Positions 43,986 through 55,518 are shown, numbered from the stretch's first letter. The stretch: DNA of 64,000 nt from Tretioscincus oriximinensis (GCA_022410635.1 JAJVDF010000780.1:274978-338977); one strand, 5' to 3'. Translations and numbers: made by a program. The notes: a model not told the origin generated them from the letters alone.

Positions 43986-44975
43986 AGCCCAGAGAAGGTG
44001 TCCAGAGAACTGTCTGGTCCAGTTATCTTGGATCAGTTTCAATTATTGNGGCCTGATGATGTGGACAAGCTGTTTGTTGGGGTTTGGCCAACGTCATGCT
44101 CTCTGGATCCTTGCCCCTCCTGGCTGATAAAAGCAAGTCAGCAGGGTATGACCGGGTGGGTCCAGGGAGTGGTGAATGCTTCCTTGAGGGATGCGGTGGT
44201 CCCGCCGGCTCTTAAGGAGGCGGTGGTGCGCCCTCTCCTTAAGAAGCCTTCCCTGGACCCAGAAGAGTTAAACAACTACCGCCCGGTGGCCAANNTACCC
44301 TTCCTGGGCAAGGTACTGGAGCGGGCTGTGGCTGTTCAGCTGCAGGCATGCTTGGAAGAAGCGGATTATCTAGACCCATTTCAATCTGGCTTCAGGCCTA
44401 GTCATGGCACGGAAACTGCCTTGGTCGCCCTGGCTTGTAACCTACTCCGGGAGAGGGATGGGGGCAATGCGACCCTGTTGGTTCTCCTGGATCTCTCAGC
44501 GGCTTTTGATACCATTGACCATGGTATCCTCCCGGAGAGACTAAGGAGTTTAGGAGTTGGTGGCACTGCATTGCAGTGGTTCTGTTCCTATCTCCAAGGC
44601 TTCTTCCAGAGAGTGCTGGTGGGGGAGTCTTACTCGACACCCTGGGAGCTCACTTGTGGGGTTCCTCAGGGCTCGATCCTCTCCCCCATGGTGTTCAACA
44701 TCTATATGAAGCCGCTGGGAGAGGTCATCAGGAGATTTGGAGTAAAGTGCCATCAATATGCAGACGACACTCAGCTCTATCTCTCTGTTCCATCTGAATC
44801 AGGAGAGGCGGTTGAAGTGCTTGACAGGTGCCTGAAGGCAGTGATGGGCTGGATGGGGGCCAATAAATTGAAGCTGAATCCAGACAAGACGGAGGTGCTG
44901 TGTGTTGGAGCATCCTGGGTTCGTGAAGTGGGGAGGCACCCTGTCATTGGTGGGGTAGAATTACCCTATAAGTGA
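43929..44975 (+). pseudogene. Young L2 LINE: reverse transcriptase region
   Basis: RT motifs appear in order: ALKEAVVRPLLKKPSLDP, NNYRPVA, DPFQSGFRPSHGTETAL, LLDLSAAFDTIDH (motif A), GVPQGSILSPMVFNIYM (motif B), YADDTQLYL (motif C, both catalytic aspartates present) and ANKLKLNPDKTEVL. This set, with DLSAAFDT and SGFRPSHGTETAL, is typical of the L2 clade of CR1-group LINEs. Two adjacent Ns fall just after NNYRPVA. The frame ends at a TGA at 44973-44975, in-frame with the C-terminal part, so one stop separates RT from its tail. Confidence 0.93.
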
Positions 44976-45602
44976 CAGGTGCGAAATCTTGGGGTGCTTC
45001 TGGACTCTGCACTGACACTTGAAAATCAGGTGGAGGCAGTGGCCAGGAGTGCCTACTTCCAGTTACGTCTGGTTCGCCAGTTACGGCCACTTCTGAACAG
45101 GGATGATCTAGCCACAGTAATCCATGCTCTGGTAATTTCCAGATTGGACTATTGTAATGCGCTCTATATGGGGCTGCCCTTCAAAACGGTTCGGAAGCTA
45201 CAGCTGGTGCAGAATGCAGCCACTAGGCTGCTGACAGGGACAGCTGGCCGGACACACATCACACCGGTCTTGAAAGAGCTGCACTGGCTGCCCATTCGCT
45301 ACCGAGCCCAATTCAAGGTTTTGACTTTAACTTACAAGGCCCTAAATAGCTTGGGCCCCAAATATCTAAAGGAACGCCTTCTTCCATACCAACCTGCCCG
45401 TGCCTTAAGATCTGCAAGGGAGGCCCTCCTGGTTGTACCACCCCTTTCAACAGCCAGTGGAGTGGGAACCCAGGTTAGGGCNTTCTCAGTGATTACCCCT
45501 TGTCTTTGGAACAGTCTCCCCCTCGAGGTGAGTCTATCATCATCGTCGTATTCTTTTAGAAGGTCCTTGAAGACGCACCTCTTTTGCCTGGCCTTTGGCT
45601 GA
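44976..45602 (+). pseudogene. Young L2 LINE: C-terminal region
   Basis: Same frame as the RT after the TGA. Reads RNLGVLLDSALTLENQVEAV, then [39 protein letters not shown], and ends with FRRSLKTHLFCLAFG before TGA at 45600. This segment follows RT in L2 and CR1 proteins; its exact role is not known to me. The low number of lesions (one frameshift, one stop, few Ns over 2.6 kb) implies a comparatively recent insertion. Confidence 0.92.
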
Positions 45603-45745
45603 AGAAATGCCATCTCTATCCCTACATTTAATATTGTTTTATACTTTTTTAATTTTTGTGGGGATGTTTTACTGTTTTTGCCGCCCTGAGACCTTCGGGT
45701 ATAGGGCGGGGTATAAGTATAAATAAATAAATAAATAAAATAAAT
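45603..45745 (+). mobile_element. Young L2 3' UTR and tail
   Basis: CCGCCCTGAGACCTTCGGGT then ATAGGGCGGGGTATAAGTAT and (ATAA)n. L2 RT recognises the 3' end during integration; related ends appear on the SINEs of this window. Confidence 0.88.
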
Positions 45746-45866
45746 ATTTAAATATGCCAATTTTGTACTTCTGTTTTTATTGTTGGCTACCCTGACACCT
45801 TCTGGTACAGGGGAGGGTACAAGTATAAACGAATGAATAAATGAACAAATAAATAAATACTTGAGC
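45746..45866 (+). mobile_element. Old L2 3' end, part 3 of 3
   Basis: ATGCCAATTTTGTACTTCTG, then GGCTACCCTGACACCTTCTG, GGGAGGGTACAAGTATAAAC and an (AATA)n tail. It continues the sequence interrupted at 43004. Confidence 0.7.
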
Positions 45867-46119
45867 AGCATTAGAGGTACCACATGCCCGTGTTCAATCA
45901 GGCCCAATCTACATGTACAGTAGATGCACTACTGCTTATTCCAGAACAGACGGCCCTGGTACTGTTGTTCTACCGATCTGATCAGGATTAGCATTAATCC
46001 NATGCAGATGATGGGGACCACAGAAGTCCTTAAACCAGGTTACTTGCTTTATATACTGCGTCTGAGATAGTTTCACTGTACAAGTGGTGTCATTACTAGA
46101 TCAGCAAGGGCCTTGTTTG

Positions 46120-46470
46120 CATGCTAACTTTGTTCCAATTTTTGGTTCTGATAAACCTTCGCCTGAGAGATATTTGCGGATGAACGTCAACAATGGAATG
46201 AATTATAGATAATGTTGGTAAACAAAATGCTGCCTTGATGAATGATGAGCCGTTCTACTATGCCACAACTGCTAAGTCATTCAAAGCGCTGATTAAACCC
46301 ATTACAGTAAAATAATCACCATCCATTACCTTTTAGTGTTGGGAACTGACAATGTAGTTAAGGCATCTGATGGTGTCACCAAAATGATTTGTTGGTCTGT
46401 GTGTCCAACAGCGATAAATCACACCAATGAATCAATTCGCCATCGCTTATAAAACACATTTCTTTTTTCT
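46120..46470. other. Candidate conserved non-coding segment
   Basis: Repeat-free, evenly mixed sequence with TAAT/ATTA and GATAAATCA words (for example GCGCTGATTAAACCC, GCGATAAATCACACC) and no coding pattern. Of the segments I suspect, this one looks most like a developmental enhancer. Texture-based only. Confidence 0.25.
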
Positions 46471-46944
46471 TTTTTTGCCACTGTATTGTCAAATATGTTA
46501 ACTGACTTGTTATTGTTAAATGCTGACAATATTTGAGGTAGACTAAAAAACGTAACTGATTTTGTTTGTTCTTTTAAGTTAGTCATTCAATCCCACCCCC
46601 ATTCTCTCCCCAGAATATGATTTTCTTTTTTCTTTCTTGTCAACATTGTCATATTTTCTGCATTTCNAGCAGAACAGGCATCTCACATCCTAGACAAACC
46701 TCTCAGTAGCAGCTATTGAAGCAATTTTCCAACAGAATTTGAGAGTCTTGATTCNATATTGGATTTATAAGAGGGTGATTTTTAATGTAAACAAAATACG
46801 GTATATTTTATTTGGGGTCTAATTTACAAACAAGTTATAAACAAGTCAGGTGTAAACAGAGTCTTCCCTCATCACTAGCTTCTTGCAATACTGGAAAACA
46901 GGCCAATATTGGACTGTTATAAATACATGAATTTTGAATAACGT

Positions 46945-47400
46945 AGGAGGTATTCACACAGCACTTGTTTATTAAAGATTTTCCCGATGACCCAGTTAAT
47001 CGGTTTTNTGGTTTTAAAGCATTGTGTTCATACCATTGTGATAATCCAGTCATGTGACACCATTTCCTGGCAGCCATTTTGTTTGCTGGTTGTCATGAGT
47101 CCTTCCTCCCAAATACTATTGGTTAATCTTTTATCAGTATCAGGCTTCACACACCCCTTTTATGAGGCGACAGAAAGTTTATGGGAATGTAAACAACAAC
47201 GTTCTCACATTTTCTAACTAAAATTTGTCCACACAGCATAGGCTTTCTGATTTAACCCTATATCCCAGTTTGACATCTGGCTTTCCTGGTTTACCGATAA
47301 TCCAGAGAATAGAGTTTAAAGCCTGCATTCTGGTGATTTATCCAACAGGCTAGTGAGAGAAATGCAATAGAAATTAAACTTTCAATTAGATTATTGTCTG
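46945..47400. repeat. Dispersed repeat of unknown class
   Basis: TATTCACACAGCACTTG, CAGCCATTTTGTTTGC, GTCCTTCCTCCCAAATACT, and the 3' part AGTGAGAGAAATGCAATAGA are colinear with 34790-35030 and 30680-30890. Confidence 0.5.
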
Positions 47401-47523
47401 GACACAGACTGTTTCTGCACTCAGTAGTACATAAGGATACAAGAACAACAACTGTATCATGCAGAATTGGGCCAGAACCCATTCAGTTTGGCATTCTATC
47501 TAGCATGAGCGATCAAAGGCAAT

Positions 47524-47630
47524 TCTNTTTCTTCAGATGCTGCAAAAAATCAAACTCATGCTGCTTGACTTATTTCTTGTTAGTCCCTAAAGACCTCCCT
47601 TGAAGATATTCTGGACCCATACTAACACCA
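47524..47630 (+). mobile_element. Palindromic-element right arm, degraded
   Basis: TTTCTTCAGATGCTGCAAAA, then CTTATTTCTTGTTAGTCCCT and ATATTCTGGACCC correspond to the right arm of the palindromic family. Confidence 0.4.
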
Positions 47631-48094
47631 ACTGCATCTGGGCATCGCAAGCATACTTAGTCTAGTATTCCAAACTAAAGCTGCATCCAGAAACAGATAT
47701 ACAGAAAGTAATATCCAAACACTGAGATAAAGGGATTATTTGCAAAGAAAATAAGGGATAGAGTGAAAAATAGGGCGAAGCTATTTTTGCCAAATCAAAA
47801 TTCTGATTCTATAGGAATGTTGTGGAAGGACCTAAAGCGAGACATTAACGTGAAGAAACCTTCCATCATAACAGAGGCTTCTTCCAGACGGGTTCAACAA
47901 TCCATTTGCAAGTCAAATTTGTGTTGTATTTGCCTCACCAGGTTGTCAATGGGTTTCAGGCTTTAGAGCCAGTTATCTAGATTTTCAGGTTTACTGGGAA
48001 AACCAGTTGCTCAACTGCAAGAAGGCTGGCATGTCTGAAGAGTTCTGACAATTAACTGCAAAGGAATCTGTTATTGACAGCAAACTAGCCAAAT

Positions 48095-48300
48095 GAAGAG
48101 GAAGAGAGTGAGGGAGAGGGAGAAGGGGAAGAAGGAAAAGAACTGGGTTTTTATACCCTGCTTTTCTCATCTGAAGGTATTTTNCACCTGAAGGCTTACA
48201 TTCTATCTTCCCCACCACACAATTTCTTGCTTTCAAATAGCTGGAATGGCTAGAGTTGAGGTGAGTAGATGGCACTCCTTCCTTTCACATGCCTGGTTGT
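48095..48300 (-). mobile_element. tRNA-headed SINE fragment, type A or B
   Basis: A/G-rich tail (GAGGAAGAGAGTGAGGGAGA), AACTGGGTTTTTATACCCTG, GAAGGCTTACATTCTATCTT, CTTGCTTTCAAATAGCTGG. The head is missing. Confidence 0.65.
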
Positions 48301-49305
48301 CTCTTCCCCTCACCCCTGNTGATTGGATAAAAACATGTCACATGACAAATAGAACACACAACAGCTAAAATACAGCATTGGCGGTTTATGCAGGAATGTT
48401 TCTACAAGAANGATTCTAAACTACTTAAAGGCAGTCTCTGCATGGTAAGTTTAAAGTAAGTTTAAAAGTGCAGAAAGATCCTTAGGACTAGTGGTCTGGC
48501 AGGGATAGAAGTGTTTGGGAATAAGCATAATCAATACCATAGGTATAAGATATAGATAAAANTTATTTAAATACAGTATTTATTGATGCGTGACTCTGTA
48601 ATGTGAAAAATTCAATAAAAATAAAGGGAGGAGACCCATTTGGATCCATGAGTAGCAGTATATTATAAAAAAAGCAAAGAAGAAACTTCGATTCAGTATC
48701 TTTGATTTGAAATATTTCTTCTCCACACACCATGGTGAGGCAGCTCATCCCACAAGAAAGCTGTTCATTAAATAAAGAAAAACACACATTTCTGTAGCAT
48801 CCCAGAGCCACAGATTAACAGAAACAGAACGCGTCATGCCACTGAGACCTCCTCTGTGAAATAATCACCCCAATGTCAAAACTCCATTTCCCNCATTGTC
48901 TTTTTTAAAAAAAATATTTATTTCACCTCTTAGGTTGCAACTGCATAATTCAGTGAGAGATTATAAGCAAGAGTTAGTATTCTTTCTTGATTTCCCTTCA
49001 TTGAAATCTTATCTGCCCAGAGCCCAAGGAAATTAAAATAAAGCACCATAATTTAATATTTATAAAAGCACCTGCACAATGCATGGTGCTCATTATAGTG
49101 AATAAAAACAAGCACGGTCTTGCCTGCAGGCTTACAACCCTGATAGGCAAACAGACCAGTGAAGCACACAAGATGCAGTAAACAGGGATGCAAGTGATGC
49201 TAATACTTAAGAATTGTGGGATAATAAATGGATGCTCTAGCTGCCATATTGAAGGAGTCTATGTTTTTAGAGCACAAATGGATCAGCAGGTAGAATTCAC
49301 TGAAG
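48301..49305. other. No recognised feature
   Basis: No repeat family or exon recognised. Confidence 0.35.
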
Positions 49306-49310
49306 TCTTA

Positions 49311-49700
49311 GACTGCATGAACACAATATTTTACTACCTCATTGGTAGCACAATCAGGAAGACTCGGGCACAAGTGATAAGAGTTTTTTTGTAGCCAACC
49401 TGCAATAAATGCTGTTTCCCCTGAAAAACTACTGCTCTGATATTCAGGCATTGTTCCAGAGAACCCCCATATTTTCGCAACTGTATGCAGGCGCACAAAT
49501 TAGATGTGAGATGTTGAAACAATTGGCTGTTGCAAGTAAAAAAAAAATTTCTTGGATTGCACTTCAACAANATCAGTGAGCAATGTTACAGAACTGGGTA
49601 ACTGGTCACGGAATATACATGCTTGGTGTGCAGGACACACGATTGCTATATTCCGCATTATAGCATTGTAGCAGTTTTTAAGTCGGCGTGTGCACCTAGC
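49311..49700. mobile_element. MITE-like repeat, copy 2
   Basis: Colinear with 34083-34449: GGAAGACTCGGGCACAAGTG, GATATTCAGGCATTGTTCCA, ACAAATTAGATGTGAGATGT, AATGTTACAGAACTGGG, ending TGTGCACCTAGC. It has extra sequence near 49600 relative to copy 1. Confidence 0.7.
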
Positions 49701-50975
49701 CTAAGGCTGCATCCAGACTGATCTCTATATTAATGATCTAGTAAATAGAATCTAGATCCTCTCTACACTACTTCGATCACATCTGGCAGACCATCAAATC
49801 AAACTGTCCTGAGATAGAGGAAAAACACTCTATAATTCTATGTCAGGATAAAATGGTGCATTATAAATAAGTGCCCTAAACAATAACATGATGCTTCTAT
49901 TGTACCCAGAAAGTGCATCACACATTTCCAGTGCAAAATTTAGTACGACAGCAAGAAGATGGGTTAAATCTAGATGTGATGGAATTTCAATTTGTTCATA
50001 AAAAACATTAAGATAATTCAAATGAAAGGTGAGATCCTACTGCGGTAAAGTGGAAATCTATCTGCTTCCTAGACCTTTTGCAAAAATAAATGAGTTATGG
50101 ATCACAGATCACTGTGTCTTTCAAAGGTAGACTATATATCACTAACTCCAGCCACTATCTACTGGATTTTTCTAACATTTGGCCCAGTAAGGTTCCTTAC
50201 CATAAAGTCCCTTCAAACCAGCATTTATTTTGATAAATTTAGAATAGTTTATTTAACAGTCTAATAATTTATGCACTACAGTTGAATACACATGCACAGA
50301 GGGATATTCAGATCTGTACATAGACACAGATGTCCAAAAGGCATGCATATATTAAAACGTGAAATAATTTTATTACTGTAATATCTGCACACATACAACT
50401 AAAATCTAGAATTTGTTATTTTTTCCTCATTTTAATTATTACCTTGAAGTATCGTATCTTAAAGAAAATTGTTCTTTGTTGATAACACTTTGAAAGAAAC
50501 ACACAATATTCCTATACCTTTTATGGTTTTAATAATGAGTTTTTCTGCATTTATCTCCACAAACTCTGGATTTATGGCTTTGGAACATTCTGAATCACTA
50601 ATCTAGTTGATGGTAAGACTATCTGCATTCAGTCTGATGAGCTGATCTTGTGCACTATGTGAGGAAGTATTTCAGTAGCGTCCCACAGTTCATAGCTGAA
50701 ATTCATCCCCCAGAATCTCCAAAGGTAGAAACTTTTGTTCCTAATCATTAGAGGTGTGATAACAGAGTTTATACTTCTGCTTTGCTTTGGATCAGGAACC
50801 AGGGCTCTAATGAATCTGCTGATAGAGCCAATAGCAAGTCTACCAATGGTCTATACATCTCCCTTAATTAATGCACATGGAGTATCTAGCATGGGGGTCT
50901 TGTGGCACCGTAGGTGTTGTTCTGACACATATTTTTAATCATCTTCAGTCCTGAAGAACTAAAGCTGTGGGGAAA
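49701..50975. other. No recognised feature
   Basis: AT-rich, no repeat or exon recognised. Confidence 0.35.
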
Positions 50976-50979
50976 ANCA

Positions 50980-51130
50980 TTAGTCAGCAAGAGCTTTCAT
51001 AGACAGCTATGAAAGATGTGTCTACAAAAGCCCACGGTGTCCACCTTTTTCTTGTTACTCTCTATTGTGCTAAGAGACTCACTTGCTAGATATTCTGGAC
51101 CCAGACTTACATGGCTACTTCTTTGGAATT
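50980..51130. mobile_element. Palindromic-element remnant
   Basis: GAGCTTTCATAGACAGC, then GATGTGTCTACAAAAGCCCA and TTTCTTGTTACTCTC are the inner parts of both arms, much reduced. Confidence 0.45.
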
Positions 51131-51134
51131 AATG

Positions 51135-52900
51135 AATATGAACCCACAGCAGAGGAGATTGGATCTCCTTAATCTACATTAGCATGGTGATCTAAAGGGT
51201 TAAAATTGATCTACATGGGCTTTTAATCCAGATAATGAGCCTATGCAAAAAGGCTCAATGGCTATAATATATTCTCAGGTGCTTCCTAATAACAATTGAT
51301 TTTAAAATTTAAAATGTTCTTATTATAGTGTTATTTTATTGCCTTATTATTAGGTTGAAGATGATATAAATTTTGCATTTTGGCAGATATACTCTACTGA
51401 TTCAATTTCTTGGATTTTACATTTTTTTAATTCCAGGGGAAATTACTTAAAACCAGCCTTAAGGCATATTCAGTGTAGTCCAAGAGATCAAGCTGATAAG
51501 ACTATTCATCTTCATTTTCTTATCAATAGCGTGTTTCAAGATTTTTCTGAAGGCAACGGGCAGGAGAAGTCACTGTTCATGCATTAGACATATCCATTTC
51601 TGGTTTTATTCAGTTCATTTCTGCATGGACCAATATCCCAGTTCATGAAGGAATCCAATCTACCTAGCTACATATGCCAGTAAAGGAAAGCAAAGACCCC
51701 ATCCTTTCTGTTCACAGTGGGTGAAGCAGTGGCTATGAACAGATTAGCTTAAATACATACTCAAAGCTGTAAATACTCAATTAGGATAAAGCTGCTTTTG
51801 TTGTGTTGTTACAGCACCCTTAATCACGAGTATATGTAACTATCTGTCGAAAGCAATGAAGCACTCAAAATGGTATGGTATTGTAGCCTACCAGTAGGCC
51901 ACACCTATGGCAATTTGGCCAAATTTTCACTTTTACTGAGGAATAGTCCAAACAATTTACAGGAAAAAAGTGTTGGCACTGTTAATCACATAACAATTCC
52001 CCAATCATCCCAAAATCATACCTACTTTACCTTGTTTAAGGTAATTACACTTTGAAAACCTTCCTGCAGAAAATGCAAAGACTGTATTCTAGGTTTTCTG
52101 TGTTTTACACNTCACATGACATGTTTTTACCCAATCATGCTGAAGGAAAGCAATCTGGCATGTAGGACTCAGCCTACACACTAGACCATCCTCATTGGCG
52201 ACATTGAAGACAACTGCTAAGAATATTCTAGCTCAGGATTTTCTGTTTCAATTGAGGATGGAGGACATGGTCTACAACATATGAATGGCATTTGCCAGAA
52301 GCTTCTCGCTTCACAATGATTAATGCCATTGTTCTTTAGCAAACATGCTAAAGGAGGGGGGGAAATCAATTCANCCTATGTGCTTACAATAACATTAAGC
52401 TATAATTCATACTCTGCTCCAGCTTTCGTTGTATTAATGCCCTCCAGTTGATTTTGGAATACAACTATGACCTTATTGGCTAATGCTGGAGGGCATTTTC
52501 ATTGAAAATATCTGAAGTAAGAGCACCAGATCCATAAGAACTGCTGATCTATAACTCAACCTGTAGCTAAAGTCAAACAGCTAGAACTGAAGCATTTGCA
52601 TACTGTTTCACCCTTTACTCTGGTTTCTATTTTTCTTCATTGGTTTTCCCAGGCCAAATTTTAACTGCCATGTTCTATGGGGCAGATACCCCTTTTGCTA
52701 TGCATAGCATAAAAATAAAGGGAGATCNGTTCATATAATTCTTTAGCTTATTTCCACTGACCAACTAGACACCTATGGTATCCTGACAANTCAGTCGTAA
52801 GAACAGTAGTTATCTCTCCTAACACATTTTCTGCTGCATTAAACCGTTGAGAAGCTCTTGAAGGCAGCCTTCTTCCAGCAGGATAAACTGTTTGCCTTAA
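51135..52900. other. No recognised feature
   Basis: Unannotated AT-rich DNA. Confidence 0.35.
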
Positions 52901-52904
52901 ACTG

Positions 52905-53025
52905 TTGGGGCAGTCAGTAAAATTCGGTCTCTCAACTAGAAGTCCTGTGTCAGACGTGGAGGGGGGTGAGCACCCTTTACTAGCCTGCAGCTCTAGTCAA
53001 CTCAGCTATTCGAAAGAAATATATA
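52905..53025 (+). mobile_element. tRNA-headed SINE fragment, type A
   Basis: GTCAGACGTGGAGGGG, GTGAGCACCCTTTACTAGCC, TGCAGCTCTAGTCAACTCAG and CTATTCGAAAG match the head-body junction of 12660-12760. The 3' half is gone. Confidence 0.7.
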
Positions 53026-53072
53026 TTTGTAATCTGCATTTCAATTAGATTAATGAGTAACACGATTAACCT

Positions 53073-53086
53073 GGGGGGGGGGGGGG
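53073..53086. repeat. (G)14 homopolymer
   Basis: An unbroken run of 14 G on the plus strand; length may be unreliable in draft sequence. Confidence 0.9.
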
Positions 53087-53159
53087 AATAAAATTTTGCC
53101 GCAAATATAATCAATTAGGCCCCTCGGTACATGAAAAGAAGAATTAAATGGGTAGGTTT

Positions 53160-53384
53160 TCCTATCCTCCTTTCTTTTCTCTTTTTTTCCTTTCTTTTCT
53201 TCTTCTTCCTTCTTCCTCTTCTTCTTCCTTCTTCCTCTTCTTCTTCCTTCTTCCTCTTCTTCTTCCTTCTTCCTCTTCCTTCTTCTTCTTCCTTCTTCCT
53301 CTTCCTTCTTCTTCTTCCTTCTTCTTCTTCCTTCTTCCTCTTCCTTTTCCTCTTCTTCCTCTTCCTCTTCTTCCTCTTCTTCTT
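53160..53384. repeat. Polypyrimidine (CTT/CTTCC)n tract
   Basis: About 225 bp of almost pure C/T on the plus strand built from CTTCTTCCTTCTTCCTCTTC-type units, with few interruptions. The open frames here (runs of F, L, S or of K, R, E) are artefacts. It lies about 135 bp downstream of a plus-strand SINE fragment whose family has a TTC-rich tail. Confidence 0.95.
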
Positions 53385-53389
53385 AATAC

Positions 53390-54400
53390 ACAGAAGCAGT
53401 GAATATTTTGAGGCAGAAATGTTCACTCCTGCCCCAGGAATGAGGTTCATGAGAACCACATGCCTTGTGTTCTACTCCTCACCCTCTTTGAAGCTAACAA
53501 GTCATCTCACTTTCCTTCAGTGCAGTTTAGCATTGGACAGGAAATGACTCTCAAGTCAGCACTTTTCTGTTTACCACGACTAGAGCCATCCACTGGTAGA
53601 TGTTACTTGGGAAAACTGCTGAAACCTCACACCATATCTCANGATCTTTTTTCTGCCCTTCAGTGACAGCTGTGACAATAGGATGTCGATGAGCTGTTAA
53701 GCCTTGTTGAATTTAGCCTTCNAAAACATGAACAAGTTTAAAAGTGAGGTTTTTCCTTTGATTTTACCTGCCAGGTAACAAGAGGAGCTNACAGTCAGCT
53801 GGAAAAATTAGGGTTTATAGCAGGGCTTTATGGAAAACNTTCTCCTCCTCCTTCTTCTCCTCATCCTCCTCCTCCTTCTCCTCCTTCTTCTTCTTTTTTC
53901 TCAGAAAGGGTAAAGGAAGGAAACATTCAGATTCAGCAGCCAGCCAAATCTTCTTCTTTCTTGTCAAAAGTAGCTATTGTCCTCCTACCTTGAGTAAGCA
54001 GAGGNGGGGAGAGAGCAGGTCTTCCTAACAGACAAGAGGAAAGTATCTTCAGCAGAAATCCCAGATCTTCTTTGGTTGCATAAGTTCACCCTTCACCTTG
54101 AAAGGGATCTCAAAATCTCATCTATCTGCTGGTTATGCAGAAAAGCTCCCCTCCCCACCCCAAAATTGGTTGCNCAGTGATTGTATCATCTTCCATTGGC
54201 CCCTGTTCCAATTTCCTTTTCAATTATCTCTTTTCTATTCATCTAGTTGAAAGGATTGTCTGTGTACAGATTTTTTCTTTTCCTTATGCCACTATATAAA
54301 TGATAATACTAGGAGGAAGTTACGAATTTGGCTCAGCACAAACATTTCTACGCTGTTAAATCTTTCCCAGTCCAAGATTAAAAGGAAAAGCTTTCCCTTC
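53390..54400. other. No recognised feature except (CTC/CTT)n
   Basis: A second pyrimidine-rich tract lies at 53838-53902 (CTCCTCCTCCTTCTTCTCC and similar). Nothing else recognised. Confidence 0.4.
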
Positions 54401-54800
54401 AAACAAGTAACCAACTCATAAAAAGCCTCCTAATTTTTTTGGCTAAATATCGTCCACAATTGTTTCCTTCATTTTGCACCCAAACGGATTCAAGGAGTTC
54501 ATAGAGGATACAAAATAACTTGTCGACATGCAATACACCTCGCGGCAGAAAGAAGAAAAGCCATCCAGAAATATTTGTTTGCAGCCTGAGATTATTAGCA
54601 GAGATATAACCCTCTAAGAGTAAATTAAACTGAGGATATGATTTCCAACAAAGCCGAAAGCAGAGCAGGGCGGGGATTAGGCGACATTTATTGATGAAAT
54701 GTAAATTTGTATTTGCAGCAAGTCACAGATAAAACGCTGTTAATAAACTTTTCTTCCCTTAGGGAGAAAATGGAACGAATGTGAATGGCATATGCTGAGC
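54400..54800. other. Candidate conserved non-coding segment
   Basis: Repeat-free sequence with phrases such as GGCGACATTTATTGATGAAA and TGTAAATTTGTATTTGCAGC and no coding pattern. Texture-based suspicion only. Confidence 0.22.
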
Positions 54801-55184
54801 TGACAAGATGGAAAGGAGAAGCCTACTTGATAAACTGCTTAAGAGCAAGGACACAAGTGGCATGTCTAATGAAAATGAAGATTTTATGTATCCATGCACA
54901 TGTGGCCATGGGTACAGGGGTGTATCCAGATAGGTTAGAATGTGGGATTATCTGAGGGCTATGTTGGGATTGTTGTCATACCTGTGTTAGTGGCGCACAG
55001 GTTAAGAAACAGTTTTTTTGTTGGAGAGACCCATTCTCGAAGCCCTATGTTGGTCATGGAGAGCTGTGAGAGTCTCTACTGGTCTGAGCTTCAGCCAATC
55101 CAGCTGTTCAAAAACATAAGGAATTTTGTGAGTGGATAAATAGGAACCTTCACAATGTTGAGAGGGGCGAGAGATAGTTTTAGG

Positions 55185-55232
55185 CTGACCAGATGACCCC
55201 TTTGGGGGGGGTTAAAATGCAGTTTTGGGGTT
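55185..55232 (+). mobile_element. TAGGCTGACCAGA MITE, 5' fragment
   Basis: TAGGCTGACCAGATGACCCC followed by a G run and GCAGTTTTGGGG, like the left end at 26628. It precedes the palindrome directly. Confidence 0.55.
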
Positions 55233-55518
55233 TTAAGAGCAGCAAACAAGGTTATTTTTCACTCTGCTTGCATCTAAACTAGGCTGACCAGAAGACCCCT
55301 TTTTAGGGGGGTTAAAAACCGATTTTTGGGGTGCCTCCCAGTTTTTCTGAGGAAAACTTTTTTTAAAAAAAATTCTTTTTTTTCCATTTTCTTTCCTCAA
55401 AAAAAACTGGGAGGCACCCCAAAAATCGGTTTTTAACCCCCCTAAAAAGGGGTCTTCTGGTCAGCCTAGTTTAGATGCAAGCCTTAGAGTGAAAAATAAC
55501 CTTGTTAGCCGCTCTTAA
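55233..55518. repeat. 286-bp palindrome of SINE plus MITE sequence
   Basis: Starts TTAAGAGC and ends GCTCTTAA. The left arm reads antisense SINE (TTATTTTTCACTCTGCTTGC, ATCTAAAC), then MITE (TAGGCTGACCAGAAGACCCC, GGTGCCTCCCAG); the right arm is its mirror image out to the sense SINE (GTTTAGATGCAAGC, GTGAAAAATAA). Arms are about 143 bp, with mismatches mainly in the A/T-rich centre near 55375. Confidence 0.88.

Noticed and set aside
53115..53547. Long open frames rich in K/R/E on one strand and F/L/S on the other
   Set aside because: They are translations of a polypyrimidine microsatellite; low-complexity, no start context, no homology.
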